Positions 56,985 through 64,000 of a stretch of DNA of 64,000 bases are shown piece after piece (position 1 is the first letter of the stretch; each line of letters begins with the position of its first letter). Location: assembly GCA_041394185.1 (NCBI GenBank), contig JAWKIQ010000001.1, positions 1,550,001-1,614,000 on the forward strand. The letters are read 5' to 3'. The notes below the pieces were generated by a model. That model did not search any database. It was not told the DNA's origin and saw nothing but the letters and a program-made list of their open reading frames with translations. The position numbers and the translations under genes were made by a program. This DNA is from Acidimicrobiales bacterium. Lineage in GTDB: Bacteria > Actinomycetota > Acidimicrobiia > Acidimicrobiales > Poriferisodalaceae.

Positions 56985-58067
56985 TCAGCCGAAATCGGCC
57001 GCAACCGCCACTCCACGCTCGGTGAGGTTGGTAGGCACATAAACCTCGGGCGAGTCGGGAACGCGGTCGAAGCACATCAGGGCGGCGACGATCGACGTGT
57101 CGACACCTATCGGCTCGGCATCGTCCCAATCTGGTGAACAAGGGGTTGCGTCGACGATATCGCCGTCGATCGTCGCCCTCAGCCCGACGAAGAACGGAGC
57201 CTGCGAGTTGTACTTCGACTGGAGTATCACGAACACGGGCACACGGTCGCCAACGTTTGCGAGTTGATCGATTACTGCCGGGCCGTAATGGTCGCGTGGC
57301 ACCAGCCGAGCAGTTGCCGGTCGCATACCGGTGGTTTCGACGACAAGCCCGGCCTCCTCGGCCGCACCGGTCTGGGCGATCAATTGGTAGGGGTCGGCCA
57401 CGTAGTCGCCGTACAGGTCGCCGCTGGACGGCACCTCGAAGCTGGCTTCACCCCCGAATCCCAGCCACCAGGCCCCGAGCGAGCCCACAGCTATTCCGCC
57501 CGCAACCGACGCCAGCACGGCGGATCGGCCCAGCGAACCTGGGCTTCTGCGCTGCCTGATCAACATCGGCACCAGAATCAGGTTTGCCAACACCAGCACA
57601 GCACCCATCGCCGACACCGCGATCGATGCTGCGCTTGTTGTGCGATTCCACCGGTTGTCGAACGGGCGCCCGTTGTCGAGGCTGACGATTCGGCCGGTGA
57701 TTGTCGACGTCTCGACCGTCAACTCCGAACCGACAGGACCCGCGACGTCCAAGACATCGCGGCCAATCAAGGCCCAGGTCGTGCCATCGGCCGACTCACC
57801 CGCCACCGCTCCGGCCGGGACCTTGTAGTCCTCACAAGGCCCGAAGTTCACGCCCCTCGAACCCCCCACGGGCCCATCACAAGTGTTCCTGACCCATTCG
57901 AACGCCGACCGTTCCAGAACGAGGGCCTGCGAGGTGTCTTTGGGCCCCGCCGCCTCGAGCACGGTCAACACCAGCCCGAACCCGAAGGCGAGGGTCATCG
58001 CCGTCCACGCGGCCGCCCCCGCCACAGCAACGACGCGCACCCACATCGCCTTGTCGTTGCCGATCAC
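56985..58067 (-). CDS. Membrane protein with extracytoplasmic domains, unknown function
   Basis: About 360 residues with two hydrophobic segments (WTAMTLAFGFGLVLTVL near the N-terminus and AMGAVLVLANLILVPML in the middle) and a third weaker one (ASVAGGIAVGSLGAWWLGF). The loop after the first has a Cys pair (NTCDGPVGG, FGPCEDYK), and the C-terminal domain holds two more (DATPCSPDWD, ALMCFDR). Probably exposed outside. GTG at 58067 follows GGGGG; a longer frame upstream crosses a dispersed repeat. Confidence 0.7.
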   Translation of the reverse strand: MIGNDKAMWVRVVAVAGAAAWTAMTLAFGFGLVLTVLEAAGPKDTSQALVLERSAFEWVRNTCDGPVGGSRGVNFGPCEDYKVPAGAVAGESADGTTWALIGRDVLDVAGPVGSELTVETSTITGRIVSLDNGRPFDNRWNRTTSAASIAVSAMGAVLVLANLILVPMLIRQRRSPGSLGRSAVLASVAGGIAVGSLGAWWLGFGGEASFEVPSSGDLYGDYVADPYQLIAQTGAAEEAGLVVETTGMRPATARLVPRDHYGPAVIDQLANVGDRVPVFVILQSKYNSQAPFFVGLRATIDGDIVDATPCSPDWDDAEPIGVDTSIVAALMCFDRVPDSPEVYVPTNLTERGVAVAADFG

Positions 58068-58121
58068 CTTGTCCCCCACCGGCCCGATGCTACGCGCCTG
58101 CCCGCCCCCTGCCTCCCGACC

Positions 58122-58196
58122 GGAATCTGGGGTCGACTTCGGGTCACCGATGGTCTGGATCCGACCCCAGATCGGAAGTGGACCCCAGAATTCGGC
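58122..58196. repeat. Dispersed palindromic repeat, copy 2
   Basis: Contains AATCTGGGGTCG (58124-58135), ATCCGACCCCAGAT (58159-58172) and GGACCCCAGA (58180-58189), the same three arms in the same order as at 35604-35690, with diverged spacers. It lies between the divergently oriented membrane-protein and aminotransferase genes. Confidence 0.75.
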
Positions 58197-58230
58197 CGGC
58201 CACACATCGGCGACGGCCTAGCGTCGGGTC

Positions 58231-59403
58231 ATGGACCAGGCCGCAATCGACCAGCTTCGTGCCGAAACGCCGGGGTGTGCCCACGTGACGCACTTCAACA
58301 ACGCGGGTGCGGCGCTGATGCCGGACCAGGTCATAGATGCCGTGGCCGAGTTCACCCGCCGCGAGATCGAGATAGGCAGCTACGCCGCCCAAGTAGAGTT
58401 CGCAGACCGGTTCGAGCGGGTTTATGACGCTGCTGCGGGCCTGCTGAACTGCGATCGCAATGCGATCTCGATCACATCGGGAGGGTCTGAGGCCTGGTGG
58501 CGGGCGTTCATGGCCGTGCCCCTCGAGCCGGGAGATCGCATCGTCGCTGGCCGCGGCGAGTTCGTCTCATCGGCCGCGGGGCTGGTGAAGGCCCGCGCTG
58601 ACGGTGTCGAGGTGGTCACGGTGCCGACGCTTGCCGACGGCACCACCGACCTCGACGCGTTGCAGCAGGCCCTGGCCGGCCCTACCAAGCTGGTCTGTTT
58701 GACCCACGTTCCGATGACCCAGGGAGTGATCAACCCCGTGGCCGAGGCAACCGCGATCGCTCACGATCGTGGAGCCCTGGTTCTGTTGGACGCGACCCAG
58801 TCGGTCGGCCAGATACCAGTGGACGTCGCGGCGATCGGCTGCGACTTCATGACGGCGACCGGTCGCAAGTGGTTGCGCGGACCCCGCGGCACGGGTCTGC
58901 TGTACGTCGACACCAAACTGCATGACCGCCTGCGGCCGCCGGTGTTCGTCGACGGCCGTTCGGGCGCCTGGTCGGGCGACGACTATCAACCTGCGTCGGG
59001 AGGCGCCCGCTTCGAACTCGGCGAACGCAGCCACTCGGCGGTGCTGGGGTTGTTAGCCGCCATCGAACTGGCCGCCGAGCTAGGGGTCGACAGGATCGCC
59101 GGGCGGGTCCACGAGCTTGCCCGGCTGTTGCGATTCCGCCTGGCCGAAACACCCGGGGTCACAGTGCACGACGCCACGGCAGCCACCGCCGGCATTGTCG
59201 GCTTCAGTGTCGACGGTTGGGACGACAGCGACGTGGCCAGCAGCTTGATGGCCAGCCACATAACCGTGGCGGCCCCGAGGGCGATGGCGTCGTTCCACGA
59301 TCTGCACGACCGGGGGTTGCGGTCGATAGTCAGGGCCGCACCTCACTACTACAACACGGGCGACGAGATCGACGTGCTGATCGAAGCGCTGCAGCGGTTG
59401 TAG
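58231..59403 (+). CDS. Aminotransferase class V (cysteine-desulfurase-like PLP enzyme)
   Basis: 390 residues: HFNNAGAALMP at the N-terminus, ISITSGGSEAWW for the phosphate loop, LLDATQSVGQIPVDV (Asp and Gln near PLP), and TATGRKWLRGPRGTG with the PLP lysine. The family includes cysteine desulfurases, isopenicillin epimerases and kynureninases. The active-site Cys loop of desulfurases is not evident, so the reaction is uncertain. ATG; its neighbours suggest no pathway. Confidence 0.9.
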   Translation: MDQAAIDQLRAETPGCAHVTHFNNAGAALMPDQVIDAVAEFTRREIEIGSYAAQVEFADRFERVYDAAAGLLNCDRNAISITSGGSEAWWRAFMAVPLEPGDRIVAGRGEFVSSAAGLVKARADGVEVVTVPTLADGTTDLDALQQALAGPTKLVCLTHVPMTQGVINPVAEATAIAHDRGALVLLDATQSVGQIPVDVAAIGCDFMTATGRKWLRGPRGTGLLYVDTKLHDRLRPPVFVDGRSGAWSGDDYQPASGGARFELGERSHSAVLGLLAAIELAAELGVDRIAGRVHELARLLRFRLAETPGVTVHDATAATAGIVGFSVDGWDDSDVASSLMASHITVAAPRAMASFHDLHDRGLRSIVRAAPHYYNTGDEIDVLIEALQRL

Positions 59404-59447
59404 CAACCCGAGCGACGACTACCATCGCCGCCAAAGGAGAGCGCCCG

Positions 59448-60990
59448 ATGGCAGAACTTTCGACAAGCGACGTGTTGAAAGCCAAGGCGCTGGTCCGGTT
59501 CCGCCAGTTCACGTCGCGGCGGGTCGAGCAGCGCAGCGCCACCTCGTTTCGTCGACGCAAACTGCCGTCGAGTCCTCCGCCTCGGTTGGTCAGCGCCTGC
59601 ACCGTGTACAAAGGGCTGCGCTGGCTGCCACCGCAGCTGTTGGTGCCAGAGAAACTACCGGCCGAAGCCAAGCTGCCGGGGAGTTACTACTACGGCTATT
59701 ACGGCACCAGCATGCTGTTCTGGAAGCTCTATCGCAGGATTCCGATAGACCGCGACCCGCCTTGGCAAGGCGACCTCGACTGGAACGACGCCTTCGAAGA
59801 CCGGTCGTTTGGCTGGGCCGCCCCCACCGACGACGCCACGTTCGCCCGCCTGCGTGTGCAGGGCCCCAATCCCTTCTTGCTCGAGCGCAGAGGCGAAGAG
59901 TTCGTCCTGGACCTCGGCCCCGTCACCAGAGGCGCATTCGACGCGGTGAGCGCCCGCTTCGAGCTGGAGGCGGGTGAGCTGAGGCCCACCGCCATCGACA
60001 TCGGGTCGCGCCGGTACCACCGGGGTGAGCCAGGGTGGGAGAACGCCAAGCGGGTCGTCAACGGCCTCGACGCCCGATACGTGACCTTCATCGAGCACCT
60101 GCTGTTCTCGCACCTGCTGGTCGGCGGGGCCTTTGCGATGGCGGCGTTCAGCCTGCCCGACTGGCATGCGCTGCGGCCGATTTTCGACTTCTTCACCTAC
60201 GGCACTCGCCGTCAACGACACCGCCTACCGCTCGCTGCTGCTGCCGCACAGCTACTTCCTGATGTCGGGCTTCGTCAGCCCCCAGGACGCCAAGACTCTT
60301 CTGTCGAACAGCTACGACAACTTCGATTTCGACCAGTGGTTGCCGCTGCGCGACATCGACAAGCGCGGCCTGCGCTACATCCCCAACCACCCCTATGTCG
60401 CAGATGTCGACGTCATCTGGCCAGTGCTCGAGGCCTTCGTGCGACAACACCTGTTCGACGTTGGGATCGATACCGACGCCGAGGTAGCCGCCGACCCAGA
60501 TCTGGCGCACATGCACTCGGTGCTTCGTCGATGCCTGCCGAACAGTGGCTCGGTTCCGGCCCTCAATGGTGTGGAGGATCTGGTCGACCTGATCTCGGCG
60601 CTGGTGTTCAACAACGTCGTTCACGAGATTGCGGGCAACCTCTCGCCGCTGCTCGACTCGCACGACCCTGCCGACAAGGCCATCTCGAACATCGACTGCC
60701 TTCGCCGGCTGGCGGCCGACCCCGAAGGTCCGGAGGTACGGCCGGGGGCAGCCGACGTGCTGCTGGTAGATCAAGCCGCGTTCGCCAGCTCGTTTCACGT
60801 GCAGGGCAACTCGCTGTTGGCCATCAACCCGGCTCGAGTCGTTGACGATCCGAAGCTTCGAGACTCGTTGTGGCGCCTGCAGAAAGACCTGTCCGAACTG
60901 GATGAGTTGATCGCCGAACGCAACCGCGGCCGGCCGATCAGTTTCGACGGCCTACGTCCATCGACCTGGGAGGCGTCGATCAGCTTCTGA
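59448..60990 (+). pseudogene. Bacterial lipoxygenase-like gene, frameshifted
   Basis: Two frames together give a protein of about 513 residues. The first (ATG 59448, after AAAGGAGA) contains YVTFIEHLLFSHLLVGGAFAMAAF, whose HxxxxH matches two iron-binding histidines of lipoxygenases, then ALRPIFDFFTYG. From about 60204 the coding continues in another frame as LAVNDTAYRSLLLPHSYF, with a later His in VFNNVVHEIAGN and a C-terminal SISF, where the family usually ends in Ile. One extra base (or two missing) at 60204 explains the break. Lipoxygenases add oxygen to polyunsaturated fatty acids. The end is 10 bp overlapped with a convergent catalase-like gene. Confidence 0.75.
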
Positions 60991-61909
60991 GGTCTTGGAC
61001 TCGATCCTCGGCGACCTGGACATGCCTGAAGAAAAGCCGGTCGCCGCCCAACGATGCAGCGAACCGCCCCGTCGTGGCCAGGTGGGCCACCGGCCGATCG
61101 TGGCCTTGGGCATAAACGTCGTAGAGCGTCGTGCCAGGTTCGATTTCGCCCAGCACGTCTCGAAAGTCGTGGCCAGCGCGGTTGCGAAAGCTGAGTCTTG
61201 CGGCCGCCGTTGGCTGAAATACCAGCTTGGTGGGCACAACCGGTTCGTCGACCAATCGTCCGTGGCGATCGACCGAACAGAAGCCGGCGATCGACAGCCG
61301 CCGGGGCTCGCAGCTGACCCGCTCGAACAGGCGAGACATCAGCTTCTGTGGCGGCCTCAGCTCGGAGTGTTGATCGGTGAGGTCATGGCTCATCGAGTTC
61401 GAGAACATGTTGAAGTCGCGGCCCTGGCCGTTTGTGTGGTTGATGGCCACCGTGTCTTGTGACGACATCCCATCGACCAACAGCTTGAGCCCGAAGCCTG
61501 GCACGTACGCCTTCTTGCGGGTGGTCGGGGCCGCGTAGCTCATGCGGATCAGGCCGATTGCACCGCCGTTGGGTGGGGCAGCCAACATGCCCGAGAGCTG
61601 CGAATCGGTGGTGGCTACCAACTCGATCGGGGCGACAGCGCCAACGGTATGTATGACCTTGGGCCGCGTGCTGGGCATCAGGTCCTCGGCGCGGTCGAGC
61701 GTGTCGACCAGTTGGCGCCGCGACGCCACCACCCGAACCACGGCCGGCAGCTGCGACGGTTTCGGGAAGGTGTTCTCGGGTCGGTTGATCGGCGAGTAGA
61801 CGCTGGGCCCGATCAGGTGATCCAGCAGCCACGACAGCTTGGCCTGGGCCGTCCACTGTGTGTAGCCATCGGGCACGGACAGACCCACTACGTCGGGCTG
61901 GGGAGTCAT
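60980..61909 (-). CDS. Catalase-fold heme protein-like (possible lipid-peroxide enzyme)
   Basis: 309 residues. The segment PKVIHTVGAVAPIELVAT resembles the distal-His region of catalases and of catalase-related allene oxide synthases (VHxxGxxAxxxFEV), followed by KKAYVPGFGLKLLVDG (cf. GFAVKFY). A clear proximal Tyr motif is not visible. In some organisms lipoxygenase and catalase-related hemoproteins are paired or fused and act in sequence on fatty-acid hydroperoxides; here the two genes converge and overlap by 11 bp. The ATG at 61909 overlaps the stop of the regulator gene (ATGA). The assignment rests on short motifs. Confidence 0.55.
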   Translation of the reverse strand: MTPQPDVVGLSVPDGYTQWTAQAKLSWLLDHLIGPSVYSPINRPENTFPKPSQLPAVVRVVASRRQLVDTLDRAEDLMPSTRPKVIHTVGAVAPIELVATTDSQLSGMLAAPPNGGAIGLIRMSYAAPTTRKKAYVPGFGLKLLVDGMSSQDTVAINHTNGQGRDFNMFSNSMSHDLTDQHSELRPPQKLMSRLFERVSCEPRRLSIAGFCSVDRHGRLVDEPVVPTKLVFQPTAAARLSFRNRAGHDFRDVLGEIEPGTTLYDVYAQGHDRPVAHLATTGRFAASLGGDRLFFRHVQVAEDRVQDLRS

Positions 61910-64000
61910 TCCGAGGCCCCAGATGCCTGACCATCGGCGGCGACGGCGTCGAGTTCGGCGATGACCGAATCGAGTTCCTCGATTGCGAGCAAGCCGGCAT
62001 CGGCGATGCGGCTGATCGGCTCGATCGTCGACAGCTCTGACTCGCCAGAACCAAGGGCTCGGGCCAGCGCGCCGCGGGCATTGGACCGGGGCTGGTGGCC
62101 GTGAGCGATCATCGTCACCAGCAGCCTGGCGGCCACATCGGTCCGGCCGGCGCGCACCAGGCAGATACCGGCGACGCCAAACAGGTGGCTCGTGCCGGCC
62201 AGGTAATGCTGGTCGAGTCCGAGCTGCAGCGAATCACGGGTCAGCTCGCATGCAGCCCGCAGGTCGCCCCTGCCGGCCATCATGTGGAGCCGCAACCCGG
62301 TGATCAGATGGATCAACAGGTGGTCCGGCGACAACGACCTGGCCTTGTCGAGACCATCGCGCCAGCGGCGGTCGGCCTCGCGAGGATCGACCCTCACCAA
62401 CGCCAGTCCCTCGGCCCAGCCCGCCAGCGCGGCGGCGCTGGCGCTGTGGGTGCGAGCGGCTATCTCGCGCACCTTGTCTGCGTGGCGACCGGCGGCCGGA
62501 TCGTCGGTGTAGGTACCGAGATGAAAGGCGCGCATTCCGTGCGCCCACATGGCAGCCGTCTCGACCTGCGATCGCGAGATATCCAGCCATTCACGGGTCA
62601 ACAGATCGGACTGATCGACATCGAGCACGTTGTTCAGGTAGACCGCGGCCAAGGCGCCATGGCAGTAGCCGAACGGGTCGGACGGATCGGCATCGAGCCC
62701 TTGGCGGGCCAACTCTTCGGCCATCGGATCGACCGAGAAGTAGGCGCCCAACGCCTTGGCACCCAGCAGCGATCCACGGTTAGGAAGCTCGTCGCCGCCA
62801 TGACGATCGATGAGATCGGTCGCCAGGGCGAACACCTCGAACCGCATGGAGAACACGCCCCACCAGCCGAGATCCAGAACCGTCGCCACCGCAGTAGCCA
62901 GGTCTCCGCGGGCCCGGGCGGTTTCGATCGACCGCCTGATGTTCGCCCACTCCTGACCCAGCGCCACCCAGATGTCTGCCTCGCTGGCACCGAGCAGGTC
63001 GCCGCACTGGGCCGACACCATGTCGGCGAAGTACTGCTGGTGAAGGTCCAGATAGTGCTGCGACTCGCCGCGCTGGTCGAGTGCGTCGGCGGCGAACTGT
63101 TGCAGGGTCTGCAGCATCCGGAAGCGCACGCGCCCGCGCCCGGCTTCGCGTTCGACCATCGACTTGTCGACCAGCGCCTCGACCAGGTCGAGCGAGTCGA
63201 TTGCGTCGATGGTGTCGTCGGCACACACCGCCGCAACTGCTTCGAGCGAAAACCCGCCCCGAAACACAGACAGCCGCTCGAACATGCGAGCCTCGTCGTC
63301 GGCCAGTTGTTCGTACGACCACAGGACGGTGTCGCGAAGTGTGCGGTGCCTGCCGTCGGTGTGGGCGTCGCGCAACACGCGGAACCTGTCGGCGATTCGC
63401 TCGAGCAGCTGTTGCGGGCTGAGAACGCGGGCCCGCGCCGCGGCCAGTTCGATCGCCAGCGGTATGCCGTCGAGCGCGGCGCACAGTTCGGCGATGGCAG
63501 CGCGATCTTGTTCGGATGCCGAGAAGTGAGCGTCGCGCTCGGAGGCTCTGGCACAGAACAGCTCGACGGCGTCGGACGTAGCCTCGAGCGGAGCCACCGG
63601 AAACACCCTCTCGCCGGCGCAGTGAAGCGGCTCGCGGCTGGTAGCCACCACCAGCGATCGTCCACCCGTGAGCATTTCGACGAGGTACCTGGTCGTGTCG
63701 AGCACGTGCTCGCAGTTGTCGACCACTATCAGCATCCGTCGGTCGGCGACGAAGTTGGCGATACTGGCGGCCATATCCAGCCCGGGTTGCAGCCGAGCAC
63801 CGATCGATTGAGCCAGCGCCTCGGCGACGCTGTGGGCCTGGGTGACCGACGCCAGCTCGCAGAACGCGACGCCGTCGGGGAACTCGGTGGCGAGCACCTT
63901 GGCGGCCTCCAGCGCCAGACGGGTCTTGCCCACACCTCCCACGCCGACGAGGGTCACCAGCGGAGCGCTGTCGCCGAGCGCAACGATCGCGTCGACCTCG
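61906..64000 (-). CDS. Large P-loop NTPase (NB-ARC/AfsR-type) regulator, 5' end outside window
   Basis: The coding frame continues past 64000, so the N-terminus is missing; about 697 residues are visible. P-loop GVGGVGKTRLAL near the window end, a Walker-B-like strand RMLIVVDNCEHVL, and RSLVVATSREPL, then a long helical tetratricopeptide-like region. This layout is that of SARP/LuxR-type or MalT-like STAND ATPases common in actinobacteria, whose missing N-terminus usually holds a DNA-binding or transcription-activation domain or an adenylate-cyclase domain. The gene is translationally coupled to the catalase-like gene and may regulate the oxylipin-like genes. Confidence 0.85.
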   Translation of the reverse strand, partial: EVDAIVALGDSAPLVTLVGVGGVGKTRLALEAAKVLATEFPDGVAFCELASVTQAHSVAEALAQSIGARLQPGLDMAASIANFVADRRMLIVVDNCEHVLDTTRYLVEMLTGGRSLVVATSREPLHCAGERVFPVAPLEATSDAVELFCARASERDAHFSASEQDRAAIAELCAALDGIPLAIELAAARARVLSPQQLLERIADRFRVLRDAHTDGRHRTLRDTVLWSYEQLADDEARMFERLSVFRGGFSLEAVAAVCADDTIDAIDSLDLVEALVDKSMVEREAGRGRVRFRMLQTLQQFAADALDQRGESQHYLDLHQQYFADMVSAQCGDLLGASEADIWVALGQEWANIRRSIETARARGDLATAVATVLDLGWWGVFSMRFEVFALATDLIDRHGGDELPNRGSLLGAKALGAYFSVDPMAEELARQGLDADPSDPFGYCHGALAAVYLNNVLDVDQSDLLTREWLDISRSQVETAAMWAHGMRAFHLGTYTDDPAAGRHADKVREIAARTHSASAAALAGWAEGLALVRVDPREADRRWRDGLDKARSLSPDHLLIHLITGLRLHMMAGRGDLRAACELTRDSLQLGLDQHYLAGTSHLFGVAGICLVRAGRTDVAARLLVTMIAHGHQPRSNARGALARALGSGESELSTIEPISRIADAGLLAIEELDSVIAELDAVAADGQASGASE

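Overview
The window is GC-rich DNA with dense, mostly short-gapped genes, frequent GTG starts, many 4-bp ATGA/GTGA overlaps, F420-type (Ddn-like) and IclR/Crp-type proteins, and long secreted proteins carrying GYWLVxxDGGIFxFG repeats. Together these suggest a free-living actinobacterium, most likely of the class Acidimicrobiia (inference; no rRNA or tRNA is present to test it).

Region 1 (1-11211) is a type I-G (formerly I-U) CRISPR-Cas locus. A CRISPR array with 36-bp repeats runs off the left end, followed by cas2 and a cas4-cas1 fusion, all on the minus strand. A DUF222/HNH endonuclease gene and a 600-bp non-coding stretch separate this from the plus-strand effector operon: small Cys-containing protein, csb1 (Cas7), csb2 (Cas5-Cas6), cas3 (C-terminal HD) and csb3 (Cas8). 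The non-coding stretch holds 17 copies of a 5-bp repeat and, most interesting, a CRISPR-repeat-like element followed by a spacer-like sequence. That sequence matches, at 23 of 27 positions and next to a TTC PAM-like triplet, a site just upstream of a predicted promoter of the effector operon. It looks like a crRNA-like autorepressor (CreR/CreA class), although a hairpin RNA is a live alternative.

Region 2 (11230-28621) is metabolic. A Crp/Fnr regulator precedes a cytochrome P450, with a perfect CRP-like palindrome between them. An IclR regulator with an IclR-type box leads an operon of MttB-family methyltransferase, Rieske oxygenase and an FAD/GcvT demethylase, probably for a quaternary or tertiary N-methyl compound such as a betaine. 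Glycolate oxidase GlcDEF, an FMN 2-hydroxyacid oxidase, an ArsR-methyltransferase fusion with MetF, an MFS transporter and a class I aldolase follow. The common theme is one-carbon and C2 acid metabolism through tetrahydrofolate.

Region 3 (28630-49937) is mixed: an LPxTG surface protein, guanine deaminase, PolX, CoA-transferase, acyl-CoA enzymes, a three-gene ABC-2 exporter with a Crp-type regulator, an SMP-30 protein, a peroxiredoxin whose peroxidatic cysteine codon is an in-frame UGA (probable selenoprotein), a frameshifted flavodoxin-like gene, a DUF302 protein and monomeric isocitrate dehydrogenase. Palindromic REP-like and dispersed repeats lie between genes.

Region 4 (50030-64000) has a giant secreted beta-repeat protein (frameshifted near its end), a Ddn-family protein, a membrane protein, a PLP enzyme, and an oxylipin-like group: a frameshifted lipoxygenase convergent with a catalase-like hemoprotein that is translationally coupled to a large P-loop regulator running off the right end.
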